From positions 62,001 to 126,000 of the forward strand of contig NZ_JACJQN010000006.1 of the NCBI RefSeq assembly GCF_014696675.1: a stretch of DNA of 64,000 nt, in the 5' to 3' direction. This DNA comes from Phormidium tenue FACHB-1052. GTDB lineage: Bacteria; Cyanobacteriota; Cyanobacteriia; Phormidesmidales; Phormidesmidaceae. Positions within the stretch are counted from its first letter, which is position 1, and each line of letters starts with the position of its first letter. The translations under genes and the position numbers were made by a program. The notes beneath the pieces are model-generated. The model did no database searches and was not told where the DNA came from. It worked only from the letters and a program-made list of their open reading frames with translations. Of this stretch, positions 1 to 10,092 are shown in pieces.

Positions 1-257
1 AAGCTCGATGCCAGATCGCTCTGGAGGTGCGACAACCGAGCTTCAGTTTTTATACACGGCAGTTTGTAAAAACTTTACGGTGTAATCATAGATCTGAATT
101 TTTTGGCAATATTCCTTGCTTTTCCCACGTTCTTAAATTCAGCCGTATAGTCTGTACAGCAGTTAGGGGTGGGTACACTTAGCCCTGCGTAGCTCATTTT
201 TTCCGTCTAGATACATCTCTATGATTAGTTTTGGCTGGCTTGCTACAGGTATCTTCA

Positions 258-1316
258 ATGGGTAAATCTCTAAAGGCTGCGGTGATTGGCACCGGCGTTA
301 TTTCTAAGCAACATCTAAGCTTTCTAGATAGTTCTGACCACAGTGAGCTGGTTGGGGTGTGCGATCTGTCTGCCGCCGCCGCTAAGTATGCCGCTGAGAC
401 GTTTCATGCTGGCCAAGCCTTCACCGATTACCAAACCATGCTGGCCGAAACCAAGCCCGACGTGGTTCACATTCTGACCCCGCCAAATACTCACCAAAAG
501 CTGGTCACTGACTGTCTCAATGCCCAGGCCCACGTGATCTGCGAAAAGCCGATTACGCCCACCTACGAGGACTTCAAAACCCTCTGGCACTTAGCTCAGG
601 AGAAAAACCTGCACCTGATCGAAAACCACAACTACCGATTTAACGAAGCCATTCTCAAAATCGAAGAAATGGTCAAAGACGGTACCTTGGGCGAGGTGCA
701 AGAGGTTGAGGTACGCGTTGCCCTAGGCTATCGCGAAGCAGGCGGGCGCTTTGCCGATCGCAACCTGCCCAACCCCGTCCACAAGCTGCCCGCCGGGGTC
801 GTGCATGACGTGATTACCCACATGGCCTATCTGCTGCTGCGGTTCATGCCCGAGGTAGACCGGGTCGCTGCGGCCTGGAGCAACCACGGCGGCGGCGATC
901 TGTTCAAGTACGACGACCTCGACGCCATTCTGCTCAACGGCCAGCAGCACGCCCGGCTGCGGTTTAGCTGCTACACTAAGCCCGAGTGTTTTACCCTGTT
1001 CGTCAGAGGCAGCCAGGGCTATGCCGAAACCGACCTATTTCAGCCCTACCTGCGCACCGTGATTCCTCGGGCCGGGGGCGAGCAGCTTTCGCCACTGATC
1101 AACCACTTCGTCAACGGCTGGGATCTGATGGGTTCTAGCGTTAAAAACTTTCGCAACAAGGTCATGCAGCGCACCGCCTACGAAGGGCTGCACCGCCTGC
1201 TCGACCAGACCTACGCCGCTATTCTTCACGATCAGCCCATGCCGGTGAGCTTCGAAGATATGGATAAAACCAACCGCTTAATTGAGACCCTACTTGCAGA
1301 GGAGAACCGAGTATGA
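258..1316 (+). CDS. Gfo/Idh/MocA-family NAD(P)-dependent oxidoreductase
   Basis: Predicted 352-residue sugar or cyclitol dehydrogenase. The N-terminus has the Rossmann dinucleotide-binding motif (AVIGTGVIS), and the family hallmark EKP is present in CEKPITPTYEDF, where the Lys is the usual catalytic residue; the C-terminal half is the alpha/beta substrate domain. The ATG at 258 is preferred over an in-frame TTG at 231 because the Rossmann strand then begins normally a few residues in. Its stop overlaps the ATG of the next gene by four bases (ATGA), so the two are co-translated. The substrate cannot be told from sequence; pairing with a sugar-epimerase-like SDR suggests nucleotide-sugar or glycoside metabolism (inference). 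Confidence 0.85.
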   Translation: MGKSLKAAVIGTGVISKQHLSFLDSSDHSELVGVCDLSAAAAKYAAETFHAGQAFTDYQTMLAETKPDVVHILTPPNTHQKLVTDCLNAQAHVICEKPITPTYEDFKTLWHLAQEKNLHLIENHNYRFNEAILKIEEMVKDGTLGEVQEVEVRVALGYREAGGRFADRNLPNPVHKLPAGVVHDVITHMAYLLLRFMPEVDRVAAAWSNHGGGDLFKYDDLDAILLNGQQHARLRFSCYTKPECFTLFVRGSQGYAETDLFQPYLRTVIPRAGGEQLSPLINHFVNGWDLMGSSVKNFRNKVMQRTAYEGLHRLLDQTYAAILHDQPMPVSFEDMDKTNRLIETLLAEENRV

Positions 1317-2371
1317 AGCTGTTTATTACTGGAGCATCGGGTTTTTTAGGCAAGTATGTGGTGGCCGAGGCGGTGCGGCAGGGCTACGCCGTTAAAGCCG
1401 TAGTGCGTCCCGCTACCGACACCTCGAAGCTGGCCTGGGCGAGCCACCCCGCCGTCGAGCTAGTGCGCGTTGATCTGCGCCAGGGTCGCGGCATCGCCGA
1501 AGCCCTCAGCGACGTTGACTGCGTGATTCATCTGGCGGCGGTCAAGGGCGGCGATTTTTACGATCGCTTTGCAGGCACCGTGCTCACCACCGAAAACCTG
1601 CTGGGCGCGATGACCACCGCCGCTGTAAAAAAGCTGGTGGCCACCAGCACTTTCTCGGTGTACGACTACTTCACCCCCCCAGCCAACCGGGTGATCGACG
1701 AAGCTTTTCCCATCGAGTCTGAACCCGAGTACCGCGACGCCTACGCCCAGACTAAGCTGATTCAAGAAGACCTGATGCGCGACTGGGGCAAAGCCAATGA
1801 TGCCGCCGTCACCCTGATTCGCCCGGGCATGATCTATGGCCGTGAGGCACTGTGGAACGCCTGCCATGGGGCCGACTTTGGCTCCAAGTGGCTACTAATT
1901 GGCCCCAATGCCTTGATTCCAGTTACTTACGTCGAAAACTGCGCCGAGGCCATTGTGCTATCGGTGGGCAGCGCTGCCGCCGCTGGCGAAGTGATCAACG
2001 TGGTAGACGATAACCTGCCCACCCGCCGCCAGTTCACTAAAGCCCTGGTGAAGCGTACCGAAAACCCGCCCCAGGTCATCCCTATGCCCTGGGGCATGAT
2101 GCGCGGCGTCTCTAGTTTGGCCTGGTTTGTGAATCAGCAATTGCTCAAGGGCAAGGCGCGCCTGCCGGGGCTGCTGATTCCCGCCAGCCTGGATGCGCGG
2201 CTGAAACCCTTTCGCTACACCAACGCCAAGGCCAAAGAAATGCTGAACTGGAGCCCCCGCTACACCCTGGAGGCCGCCCTTGATCGCAGCGTTAGCGACC
2301 AGAACCTGCTGAGCGACATCCTGGCCAAAGCTCCCGCTACCCCCACCCTAGAGCCTGTCACCCAGGGCTAG
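1313..2371 (+). CDS. NAD-dependent epimerase/dehydratase (extended SDR)
   Basis: 352 residues. The N-terminal GASGFLG is the extended-SDR NAD-binding glycine motif, and the catalytic Tyr/Lys pair is seen as YAQTK. The family interconverts or reduces nucleotide sugars and related hydroxy/keto substrates in the cytoplasm. It overlaps the upstream oxidoreductase by 4 bp and is followed by a strong terminator, so the two form a two-gene operon. The exact substrate is not recognisable. Confidence 0.85.
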   Translation: MKLFITGASGFLGKYVVAEAVRQGYAVKAVVRPATDTSKLAWASHPAVELVRVDLRQGRGIAEALSDVDCVIHLAAVKGGDFYDRFAGTVLTTENLLGAMTTAAVKKLVATSTFSVYDYFTPPANRVIDEAFPIESEPEYRDAYAQTKLIQEDLMRDWGKANDAAVTLIRPGMIYGREALWNACHGADFGSKWLLIGPNALIPVTYVENCAEAIVLSVGSAAAAGEVINVVDDNLPTRRQFTKALVKRTENPPQVIPMPWGMMRGVSSLAWFVNQQLLKGKARLPGLLIPASLDARLKPFRYTNAKAKEMLNWSPRYTLEAALDRSVSDQNLLSDILAKAPATPTLEPVTQG

Positions 2372-2391
2372 CGGTTGTCTGCCCTAGGCCA

Positions 2392-2431
2392 AAAAAGCCC
2401 GTGTTTCTAGTCCTAGAAACACGGGCTTTTT
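2392..2431 (+). terminator. Rho-independent terminator after the SDR gene
   Basis: An almost perfect palindrome: AAAAAGCCCGTGTTTCTAG, a 2-base loop, then the exact reverse complement ending in CTTTTT. The stem is about 18 bp and the T tract lies on the plus strand. The A tract on the other side makes it potentially bidirectional. Confidence 0.9.
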
Positions 2432-2516
2432 GATGGCAAGATAAATTTGCCTGCTAGAAAGCCAGTCCGCCGCCACAATGAGAAAGTGATGTTGTAACGG
2501 TGGATGGCTGGTAGCT

Positions 2517-3725
2517 ATGGAAATTGAGCAAATTCTCGCCAAGTCCCTGGCCGGGGGCGATATTTCCCCCTCTGAAGGCGTAGCGCTCCTAGGGCGGCGA
2601 GATCCAGCAGCTCGAGAGGCCATTCGCCACACCGCAGACACCCTGCGCCAGCGGCAGGTGGGGGAAACCGTCACCTATGTGGTCAACCGCAACATCAATT
2701 TCACCAACATCTGTGAGCAGCACTGTAGCTTCTGCGCCTTTCGTCGCGATGCTGAGGATGAGGGGGCTTACTGGCTTGACTTTACCCCCATGCTCGAAAA
2801 AACCACAGAGGCTGTCGCCGTGGGGGCCACCGAAATCTGCATGCAGGGCGGGTTGAACCCCGACGCCAAAATCAATGGCCGCTCTCTGAACTACTATCTG
2901 AAGCTGGTGGACACCATCAAGGGCTCGTTCCCCACGCTGCACCTGCACGCCTTCTCGCCCCAGGAGGTGGAGTTCATCGCCCGCCAGGATGGGCTGAGCT
3001 ATCGGGAAGTACTGCTGGCTCTTAAGGATGCCGGGGTGGGTTCGCTGCCGGGCACGGCGGCAGAGGTACTCGATGACGAGGTGCGGCGGGTACTGTGCCC
3101 AGAGAAAATCAACTCTGCCACCTGGCTGGAGATTATTGGGCTGGCCCACGAGATTGGTTTGCCCACCACCAGCACCATGCTCTCGGGCCACATCGAAACC
3201 CCCGCTCAGCAAATCACCCATCTGGAAAAGCTGCGTCAACTCCAGTGCCAGTCCCTAGAGGCGGGCTACTCAGCGGCGATGACTGAATTTATTGTGCTGC
3301 CCTTTGTGGGACAGGAGGCTCCCAAGCCCCTGCGCCGCCGAGTGGGACGTGACCAGCCGGTGCTAGCCGACGCGCTGCTGCTGATGGCGGTGGCCCGCAT
3401 CTACCTGGGCAACTGGATTGTCAACCATCAGCCTAGCTGGGTAAAGCTGGGGCTGAGCGGCGCTGCCGAGGCGCTGACCTGGGGCTGCAACGACATTGGC
3501 GGCACCCTAATGGAAGAGCACATCACCACCATGGCTGGAGCCCAGGGGGGAACCTGCATGACGGTGGTGGAACTGAAGGGGGCGATCGCCGCCTGCAACC
3601 GCCCCGCCCGCCAGCGCGATACCCTCTACGGATTTGTCGATGGGCCTGGGGAAATTTCAACCTCGGCATCGGGTGGAAACACTGCCTCAGCCCGACAGTC
3701 GCGCAGCCAAAGTCTCACCGCCTGA
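2517..3725 (+). CDS. cofH: 5-amino-6-(D-ribitylamino)uracil--L-tyrosine 4-hydroxyphenyl transferase (F0 synthase subunit 2)
   Basis: 402-residue radical-SAM enzyme. With CofG it makes F0, the deazaflavin chromophore used by cyanobacterial photolyases, from tyrosine and a riboflavin precursor. The radical-SAM cluster motif is CEQHCSFC (CxxxCxxC), followed by CAFRRD; GGLNPD and the Leu-His-Leu-His-Ala-Phe-Ser-Pro segment are typical of the CofH/MqnC group. The ATG at 2517 follows a terminator and starts its own unit. No cofG lies in this window. The last 100 bases overlap, on the opposite strand, the 3' end of the secreted-protein gene at 3626-4294, so the low-complexity C-terminal tail ([11 protein letters not shown]...) is lineage-specific. 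Confidence 0.92.
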   Translation: MEIEQILAKSLAGGDISPSEGVALLGRRDPAAREAIRHTADTLRQRQVGETVTYVVNRNINFTNICEQHCSFCAFRRDAEDEGAYWLDFTPMLEKTTEAVAVGATEICMQGGLNPDAKINGRSLNYYLKLVDTIKGSFPTLHLHAFSPQEVEFIARQDGLSYREVLLALKDAGVGSLPGTAAEVLDDEVRRVLCPEKINSATWLEIIGLAHEIGLPTTSTMLSGHIETPAQQITHLEKLRQLQCQSLEAGYSAAMTEFIVLPFVGQEAPKPLRRRVGRDQPVLADALLLMAVARIYLGNWIVNHQPSWVKLGLSGAAEALTWGCNDIGGTLMEEHITTMAGAQGGTCMTVVELKGAIAACNRPARQRDTLYGFVDGPGEISTSASGGNTASARQSRSQSLTA

Positions 3726-4294
3726 CCTACTATGCCGTCGCTGCTCTCCTGGGGTGGAGTGGGGGGGCGACTGCCGGAGCCTAATGGGCCACTGCTTGGA
3801 TAGGTGCCCAGGCTAGAAAACAGCAGAGCCATGTGCCAACCGTCCTGGGTTGGGGTAAGAAACAACCAGTGGTGATGTTGCAGGGATGTCGGCTGGCCTT
3901 GCCAGTACTGCCGCTCTAAAGTGGTAAAAAATACCTGCTGCAAACCGGCATCGGGTTCGCGATCGCTGGCCGCCCCGGCGGGAGACATCTGGGACAACTC
4001 TAGGGGGGTGAAGTCAGGGGCGCTGGCCACCAAGATAGTGGTTACAGGTTGGATCGGATTGGTAGATAGATCTAGGTTGCGGCTAGACACCCGGTTAGCA
4101 TAGCTGGGCAGGTCGGCCAAAAGTTGGGTGGCGAGCACTTGGGGGTCGCTCGGGCAGGGTTCAGCGGGTCGCAAATAGTTGGGTTCAGGCTCAGGCGGCT
4201 CTTGAGCTTGAAGATCTCCGCCCAGCGCCAGCAGCAGTACGGTGCCCGCAGCCAGCACCGCTTGGCGGACTAGGGGGCGATCGCGGTAGAACAT
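3626..4294 (-). CDS. conserved hypothetical secreted protein
   Basis: 222 residues with an N-terminal export signal: basic MFYRDR, a hydrophobic [13 protein letters not shown] core and an AQA-type cleavage site. The mature part begins with a Pro/Glu-rich linker, has a single HHHW motif in the middle, a Pro/Ser-rich stretch, then a conserved-looking [11 protein letters not shown] segment near the C-terminus. I do not recognise the family. Its start lies inside the 3' end of pyrF (25-base same-strand overlap), so it is probably translated from the pyrF message. Its 3' end overlaps cofH head-on by 100 bp. Confidence 0.7.
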   Translation of the reverse strand: MFYRDRPLVRQAVLAAGTVLLLALGGDLQAQEPPEPEPNYLRPAEPCPSDPQVLATQLLADLPSYANRVSSRNLDLSTNPIQPVTTILVASAPDFTPLELSQMSPAGAASDREPDAGLQQVFFTTLERQYWQGQPTSLQHHHWLFLTPTQDGWHMALLFSSLGTYPSSGPLGSGSRPPTPPQESSDGIVGQAVRLWLRDCRAEAVFPPDAEVEISPGPSTNP

Positions 4295-4995
4295 TCTTCG
4301 CAGATGCGCGCAAAGGCAGCGGCGGGGTCGGGGGCAGCGGTAATCGGGCGACCAATCACCAGGCAGGTGGCCCCGGCATTGAGGGCTTGTACCGGGGTCA
4401 TGGTGCGGCGCTGATCTTGGCTATCGGCCCAGGTGGGGCGCACCCCAGGGCACACTAGGATAAAGTCGGCGGGCAAAAAGCGCCGCAGCTGGCTGGCCTC
4501 TTGGGGTGAACAGACCACGCCTCTCAGGCCACTATCTCGAGCGAGTAGAGCCATTTGCAGCACGTAGCTATTCGAGTCAAGGGGAACTTTTAGCTCAACA
4601 GCCAGGGTTTGAGGGTCAATGCTAGTGAGTAAGGTAACAGCCAGCACCAGAGGTGGTTCCAGGCCGACGGCCTCGGCGGAGGCGATCGCCGCCTGCTGAG
4701 CGACCTCCATGGCTTCCTGGCCCGCCGCCGCGTGAATGGTCAGCAGGTCAACCCCGTAGCGCCCCGCTGCCGCACAGGCCCCGGCCATGGTGTTGGGAAT
4801 ATCGTGAAACTTGAGGTCGAGAAAGATACGCTTTTGTCGAGCTTTAAGTTCCTGAATTAGGCCCGGCCCGCTGCTAACAAACAACTCCAGACCCACCTTC
4901 CAAAAGCTCACCTCAGGAATTGCATCCACTAGATCTAAAGCGGCTGAGGCTGAGGACACGTCCAATGGCACAATGATGCGTTGGTCAACGGTCAT
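4270..4995 (-). CDS. pyrF: orotidine 5'-phosphate decarboxylase
   Basis: Last step of UMP synthesis. 241 residues from the ATG at 4995; a TTG at 5001 would add two residues. The active-site array is clear: [10 protein letters not shown] gives the Asp-x-Lys-x-x-Asp set (D60, K62, D65), with the N-terminal IIVPLDV and the C-terminal VIGRPIT phosphate-binding motif. Length is normal for the bacterial group I enzyme. It sits just downstream of accB on the same strand. Confidence 0.95.
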   Translation of the reverse strand: MTVDQRIIVPLDVSSASAALDLVDAIPEVSFWKVGLELFVSSGPGLIQELKARQKRIFLDLKFHDIPNTMAGACAAAGRYGVDLLTIHAAAGQEAMEVAQQAAIASAEAVGLEPPLVLAVTLLTSIDPQTLAVELKVPLDSNSYVLQMALLARDSGLRGVVCSPQEASQLRRFLPADFILVCPGVRPTWADSQDQRRTMTPVQALNAGATCLVIGRPITAAPDPAAAFARICEECSTAIAP

Positions 4996-5027
4996 GGGCA
5001 AGGGGGCCTGGGCTTAGGGGGCAAAAA

Positions 5028-5522
5028 TTAGACAGGGCGTACCAGCATCAGGGTTTGACCAAACTCCACAGGCTGGGCATTTTCCACCAGGATCTCGACG
5101 ATTTCGCCGCTGATCTCGGCCTCTAGCTCATTCATCAGCTTCATGGCCTCGATGATGCACACGGTTTGGCCGCTGGTGATGCGATCGCCCACTCCGACAA
5201 AGGCCGGCTCCTCGGGGGCGGGCGATCGATAGAAGGTTCCCACCATCGGGGAATTGATCGATAGTAGATCGCTGCCCTTGCCCGGTGGGGTGGCAGGAGG
5301 AGCAGGCGGCGATGCCGCCACCGGCTCGGCCATCGGCGGGTTGTTGGGCGCTGTGTCCTCCAGCGATCGAGGAGTCACGGGAGCCGGTGCCACTACTGAA
5401 ACCATCGCCCCTGGCTTGCGCAGGGTGAGTTCAAAGTCTGAGCTCTTGAGGGTGAGCTCTACAATGTCGCTCTGGCTCAGGGCGGTGACTAACTCTCTTA
5501 GATCGGTGACGCTTAGTTCCAC
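5028..5522 (-). CDS. accB: biotin carboxyl carrier protein of acetyl-CoA carboxylase
   Basis: 164 residues. It carries the biotin that shuttles carboxyl groups in the acetyl-CoA carboxylase complex (fatty-acid synthesis). The C-terminal lipoyl/biotinyl domain has the EAMKLMNE motif with biotinylated K128, and a Pro/Ala-rich flexible linker occupies about residues 43-82. The start is a GTG at 5522. It lies 88 bp downstream of efp on the same strand, the usual efp-accB order in cyanobacteria and other bacteria. Confidence 0.95.
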   Translation of the reverse strand: MELSVTDLRELVTALSQSDIVELTLKSSDFELTLRKPGAMVSVVAPAPVTPRSLEDTAPNNPPMAEPVAASPPAPPATPPGKGSDLLSINSPMVGTFYRSPAPEEPAFVGVGDRITSGQTVCIIEAMKLMNELEAEISGEIVEILVENAQPVEFGQTLMLVRPV

Positions 5523-5610
5523 GGCGTAAGTCTCATACGGTCTGATCAGGGTAATGGGCCAGGCTTAGTCAGCGGCAAGGGCCGCAGGCGTCAAAGAGCC
5601 AGAAAAAATT

Positions 5611-6168
5611 CTACTCCCGACCCAGGTAGGCGTCGGTGCGGGTATCTACTTTAATGCGCTCGCCAATCGAAATAAACAGTGGCACCATCACCTGAGCACC
5701 GGTTTCGAGAATGGCGGGCTTGGTGCCGCCGGTGGCGGTGTCGCCCTTGACGCCGGGGTCGGTTTGGGTAACCTCAAGCACGATGGAGTTGGGCAGCTCA
5801 ACTTCCAAGATTTGACCATTCCAGCTAACGACGCTGACGCTCATCTCTTCCTTGAGATACTTCACCTGGGGGCCGATTTCGCCCGTGGTAAGGCGCACTT
5901 CCTCGTAGGTTTCCATATCCATGAACACCAGGTCTTCACCATCGCGATAGGTGTGCTGCATGTCTCTTTTTTCGATCACCGCTTGGGGCACGGTTTCACC
6001 AGCCCGAAAGGTTTTTTCAACGGTGTTGCCACCTTTGACGTTCTTGAGTTTGGTGCGCACGAAGGCAGACCCCTTGCCGGGTTTGACGTGGAGAAACTCG
6101 ACTACGCGCCAGACGGAGCCGTCTAGCTCAATGGAGGTACCGGTGCGAAAATCGTTGCTGGAAATCAT
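5611..6168 (-). CDS. efp: translation elongation factor P
   Basis: EF-P relieves ribosome stalling at polyproline. 185 residues from the ATG at 6168 ([10 protein letters not shown]), the normal family length; an upstream in-frame start at 6204 would add 12 non-conserved residues. The three-domain fold is evident, and the conserved loop PGKGSAF puts a Lys at position 32, equivalent to the modified Lys/Arg of other EF-Ps. The C-terminus ends in the conserved [16 protein letters not shown]. No EpmA/EarP modification gene is in the window. Confidence 0.96.
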   Translation of the reverse strand: MISSNDFRTGTSIELDGSVWRVVEFLHVKPGKGSAFVRTKLKNVKGGNTVEKTFRAGETVPQAVIEKRDMQHTYRDGEDLVFMDMETYEEVRLTTGEIGPQVKYLKEEMSVSVVSWNGQILEVELPNSIVLEVTQTDPGVKGDTATGGTKPAILETGAQVMVPLFISIGERIKVDTRTDAYLGRE

Positions 6169-6402
6169 GGCGCTGGCTACGGGGACAGTCGTTAAGTTTG
6201 GCAATTCATTTTACCCCCCTGTGACCATTTCCCGCAGGATTTAGCCTTAACCAGCAAAGACTCAGCGTTGCTGCGGCCCACTGGGTTAGGGGCTGGAGTT
6301 GCCGCCTAGGGGTCGCCAGAGTATGACAAGATTGTTAGGAGCGCAAGTGCGCTATCTGGTGAACGACCGCCTGGGGCGGAGCAAGGAGTTATTGCTAAGG
6401 AC

Positions 6403-7533
6403 ATGCGTGCGATGAATCAACGGCAGAGTTTAGGCTGGGCTACCCTGGTGCGGCTGGGATGGGGATTGGCCGTAGCGGTGGGGGTGTGGCTCGGCTCCCT
6501 GTCTCCCGCGCTGGCATTGCCCGCCGGGCCGCTGGTGGCCTACCTGCCGCCGGGCAATGCTATTACCGATGGTCGTGCCCTGCTGCGCTACTCGCTGCCC
6601 ATCGACAACCCTGACATTCGCACGGTGCAGGCGACTCTAGAGGGCCTGTCGGAGTGGCTGCGCAGCAAGCGCTGGGGGCCAATGGCCAAAGACCTGACCA
6701 AGCTGGAGCGGGTGCTGATTCGTGGTCGCGAAGCCATGCTGGCGGCGGTGCCCGACGGCAAGCGAGCGGCGGCGATTTCCTACCTCGACGATATTCAGGC
6801 TCAGCTGGTGCCCCTCAAGGAGGCGGTGGAGGGACGCGATCGCCCCACCGTGCAGGACAAGCGATCGGCCATGCTCGACGATGTCAGCCGCATTGAAGAG
6901 CTGATGGTGAAAGCCTTTCCCTATGAGGTGCCCGAGAAGTACAGCAACCTGCCCCAGCTCAGGGGACGCGCCACGGTAGAAATTACCACCAACAAAGGCA
7001 CTATGCAGGCGGTGATCGATGGCTACAGCGCTCCGGTGACCGGCGGCAACTTTGTCGATCTGGTGCAGCGGGGCTTCTACGACGGCATGGAATTTACCCG
7101 CGCCGAAGACAACTACGTGCTGCAAACCGGCGACCCGGCAGGCCCTGAGGATGGCTTTATTGACCCTAAAACCAAGGCTTATCGGGCAATCCCGCTAGAA
7201 ATCTTGGTGGAGGGCGACGACGCGCCAGTGTATGGCAACACCCTAGAAGAACTGGGCCGTTTTTTAGACGCGCCCGTGCTGCCTTTCTCGGCCTTTGGCA
7301 CCCTGGGCATGGCCCGCCCCAACACTGACCCCAACGGCGCGTCATCGCAGTTTTTCTTCTTTTTGTTTGAGCCGGAGATGACCCCGGCGGGCCTCAACCT
7401 GCTCGACGGACGCTACTCGGTGTTTGGCTACGTGGTAGAGAACAAAGAGGCGCTCGACCAGATGACCCAGGGCGATCGCATCGAGTCGATCCGGGTGGTG
7501 TCTGGGGCTGAGAATCTAGTCCAACCGTCCTAA
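6403..7533 (+). CDS. lumenal cyclophilin-type peptidyl-prolyl isomerase (CYP38/TLP40-like)
   Basis: 376 residues. An N-terminal signal peptide (hydrophobic run after MNQRQSLGWAT, ending ALA) sends it to the thylakoid lumen or periplasm. Residues ~55-175 form a charged helical domain typical of plant CYP38/TLP40 and its cyanobacterial homologues, and ~185-376 is the cyclophilin barrel (FYDGMEFTR, QTGDP, SSQFFFF). Plant CYP38 assists photosystem II assembly, so a similar role is likely. The catalytic Arg of the FxR motif is present, but other active-site positions differ from classical cyclophilin A. An alternative ATG lies 9 bases further in. Confidence 0.88.
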   Translation: MRAMNQRQSLGWATLVRLGWGLAVAVGVWLGSLSPALALPAGPLVAYLPPGNAITDGRALLRYSLPIDNPDIRTVQATLEGLSEWLRSKRWGPMAKDLTKLERVLIRGREAMLAAVPDGKRAAAISYLDDIQAQLVPLKEAVEGRDRPTVQDKRSAMLDDVSRIEELMVKAFPYEVPEKYSNLPQLRGRATVEITTNKGTMQAVIDGYSAPVTGGNFVDLVQRGFYDGMEFTRAEDNYVLQTGDPAGPEDGFIDPKTKAYRAIPLEILVEGDDAPVYGNTLEELGRFLDAPVLPFSAFGTLGMARPNTDPNGASSQFFFFLFEPEMTPAGLNLLDGRYSVFGYVVENKEALDQMTQGDRIESIRVVSGAENLVQPS

Positions 7534-7639
7534 AGTTCTGCCGTCAAATGTGGGCGGGTGGATGGGTAGGGGGGAGGGAAAATCCGATACCTGCTCGTTC
7601 CCCTGGGCGAAGGACTGGATTCACCAGGGGAACATCTAC

Positions 7640-8650
7640 ATGGAACATCCGCAAACCATTGCTGAATTGGGGGAACTGGGGCTGCTGAAGCGGTTGTTTC
7701 GCTACTGCCCTGGGGATGTGATTGGCGATGACGGGGCAGTGGTAGCCCTGCCTCCCGGTCGTCATCTGGTGGTGACGACCGACGTGCTGGTGGAGGGGGT
7801 GCACTTTAGCGATCGCACCACCCCTGCCGCCGCCGTGGGCTGGCGAGCGGTGGCCGCCAATCTGTCAGACTTGGCGGCGATGGGCGCAACTCCCGAGGGT
7901 ATTACTGTAGGCCTCAGCCTGCCGGGGCACACGCCCCTGGCCTGGGTTGAGGGACTTTATCAGGGCATGGCCGACTGCCTCAACCGCTGGGGTGGGGTCG
8001 TGCTCGGGGGTGATCTGTGCCGGGCCGACGCCGTCAGCGTGGCCATTACCGCCCTGGGCTCTGTCGATCCCCAGCGGGCGCTGTATCGCAGCCAGGCCCA
8101 GCCAGGGCAGGCGATTGTGGTGACGGGCTACCACGGTTTGTCGCGGGCGGGACTAGAGCTATTGCTGCATCCCGATCGGGGAACTGAGGTGGCCCAGGCC
8201 GATCGCGATCGCTGGATCGCCGCCCACCAGCAGCCCCAGCCCCGGCTAGACGCGATCGCCGCCCTCTGGCAGGTGCTGGGGGCAGACGCAGACGCCCGAG
8301 CGATCGCCGTTATGGACTCCAGCGATGGCCTAGCCAATGCGGTGCTGCACCTGTGTCAGAGCAGCGGGGTCGGAGCTGTCCTACAAGAGAGCGATCTGCC
8401 CATTGATGGGGCGCTGGTCGATTGGGTGGGGCGATCGCAGGCCCTCGACTGGTGCCTCTACGGCGGCGAAGACTTTGAGCTGGTGCTGTGTCTGCCCTGG
8501 CCTCAGGCCCAGGCGCTGCAAGCGGCCCTGGGGAAGGGCTGTGCGATCGTGGGTGAGACAACGGTGGCGACTAGGGTCGAGCTGTGGCCAGACGATCGGG
8601 CTGCCCCTGTGGTGCTCAGCTTTAGCCAGGGGTTTCAGCACTTTGACTAA
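7640..8650 (+). CDS. thiL: thiamine-monophosphate kinase
   Basis: Phosphorylates TMP to thiamine diphosphate. 336 residues from the ATG at 7640, which follows a purine-rich CAGGGGAAC ribosome-binding site; a longer reading from 7550 has an N-terminus unlike the family. Typical ThiL segments: IGDDGAVV, TTDVLVEGVHF, the Mg-ATP-binding NLSDLAAMGA, GGDLCRA, DSSDGLA and YGGEDFEL. It lies about 107 bp downstream of the cyclophilin gene on the same strand. Confidence 0.94.
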   Translation: MEHPQTIAELGELGLLKRLFRYCPGDVIGDDGAVVALPPGRHLVVTTDVLVEGVHFSDRTTPAAAVGWRAVAANLSDLAAMGATPEGITVGLSLPGHTPLAWVEGLYQGMADCLNRWGGVVLGGDLCRADAVSVAITALGSVDPQRALYRSQAQPGQAIVVTGYHGLSRAGLELLLHPDRGTEVAQADRDRWIAAHQQPQPRLDAIAALWQVLGADADARAIAVMDSSDGLANAVLHLCQSSGVGAVLQESDLPIDGALVDWVGRSQALDWCLYGGEDFELVLCLPWPQAQALQAALGKGCAIVGETTVATRVELWPDDRAAPVVLSFSQGFQHFD

Positions 8651-8820
8651 GGGCGACCTCTAGGCTGAATGGGGCGCGATCGCGTTTAAACTGCCCTGCT
8701 CTAAAGAATATATTCAGAATGGTATGGCCCCAATGAGGTGGGGTTTAATGGAAAAACGTCCGGCTCTAGGCCAGATTCGGCGTTCTACATTTCTATCATC
8801 GCCTGTTCGACCATGACCCT

Positions 8821-10092
8821 ATGACCGCCAACGATCTTGAAGACCTACGTCACTTTTGCCGAGATGATGCCGCCTTTGAGCAACTGAAGCAAGTGCTTAA
8901 GCAGCGTGAGGCCAGCCGCGAACAGGGCTGGCTTGATGTGACGCGCCAGACCCATCGCACCCAGGCGCTTGAGGCGCAACGGCGGGCCGCAGAGGCCGCC
9001 AGTCAGGCAAAAAGTCGTTTTTTGGCGATGATTAGCCACGAACTGCGCACCCCACTCAACTCGATTTTGGGACTGTCGGCGCTGCTGTCGCGGCAGGTGG
9101 TGGGCGCGCTCAATCCAAAGCAGGCAGAATACCTCGACTATATTCACGGCAGCGGTGAGCACCTGCTGGCGATTATTAGCGATATTCTCGATCTATCTAA
9201 GGTGGAGTCGGGCCAAGAGAATTTGCGGCTGTCGCAAGTGTCGCTGCCGGAGATCTGCCAGGCTTGTCTGGCGATGATGCAGCCTCGCGCCGCTGAGAAA
9301 GGTCTGAGGCTGTCCCACCAGGTGATTATTTCAGGGCCAGCTACCTGTATTGCCGACGAGCGCCGTCTGCGGCAGATGCTGCTCAACCTGCTATCAAACG
9401 CGATTAAGTTTACAACCCAGGGTCAGATTACCCTGACGGTGAGCCGCCGCGAGGCCCTAGTCGAATTTAAGGTGGAGGATACGGGCATCGGTATTCCGGC
9501 GGATCAGCTAGAGCAGATTTTTCAGCCCTTTACTCAGATCGATCGCGGTCTTGATCGGCAATACGAGGGGGCTGGTCTAGGGCTGGCGCTGACTCGACAA
9601 CTGGCCCAGCTCCACGGTGGCCACCTGCGGGTGACATCGGTCGTGGGGCAGGGCAGTTGTTTTGTCCTGGCTCTGCCGATGCATGGGCCAGAGGGTAATT
9701 CTGAAGCCGATCTGCCGACCGTGAGGCCGGTGCCGATGGGGGCGGGGGGCCATCGGCTGGTGGTGGTAGATAGCGACCTCGATCACCATCGGGCGCTGGT
9801 GGCCTATGTGAGGGCCTGCGGCTGGCAGGTCAACGGCTGTCGCAGCTGGAGCGAGGTACAGATGCAGCTCAAAGAGCACCTGCCCCAGCTGTTGATTGTG
9901 GGCGATCGCGAGGCCTGCAACCCAGCTTTAGAGAACCATTTGCAGCAGCTCAAGCCACCGCTGGTGTCGCAGCCGATCAAGGTGGTGATTTTACGGCCAG
10001 CGGATATGTCTGCTGAGTGCTCATCGATGGCCGACGCCTACATCGACCTGCCCTTAACGATTCCTAAGCTAGAGCGCATGCTCTCGCTTTAG
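8821..10092 (+). CDS. hybrid sensor histidine kinase with degenerate receiver domain
   Basis: 423-residue cytoplasmic kinase with no transmembrane segment and no recognisable sensor domain. A short N-terminal helical/coiled-coil region (~1-60) leads into a HisKA domain (FLAMISHELRTPLNS, phosphoacceptor H73) and a HATPase domain with N-box (NLLSNAIKF, N193), DTGIGIP and GAGLGLAL. Residues ~312-423 look like a receiver (VVVDSDLD, then LLIVGDR), but the conserved Lys-Pro near the end is replaced by LPLT, so it is probably non-phosphorylated. No response regulator gene is adjacent, so the partner is unknown. Confidence 0.88.
   Translation: MTANDLEDLRHFCRDDAAFEQLKQVLKQREASREQGWLDVTRQTHRTQALEAQRRAAEAASQAKSRFLAMISHELRTPLNSILGLSALLSRQVVGALNPKQAEYLDYIHGSGEHLLAIISDILDLSKVESGQENLRLSQVSLPEICQACLAMMQPRAAEKGLRLSHQVIISGPATCIADERRLRQMLLNLLSNAIKFTTQGQITLTVSRREALVEFKVEDTGIGIPADQLEQIFQPFTQIDRGLDRQYEGAGLGLALTRQLAQLHGGHLRVTSVVGQGSCFVLALPMHGPEGNSEADLPTVRPVPMGAGGHRLVVVDSDLDHHRALVAYVRACGWQVNGCRSWSEVQMQLKEHLPQLLIVGDREACNPALENHLQQLKPPLVSQPIKVVILRPADMSAECSSMADAYIDLPLTIPKLERMLSL

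Noticed and set aside
7550-7639. Longer thiL with a start at 7550
   Set aside because: The extra residues do not look like the family, and the ATG at 7640 has a good ribosome-binding site.
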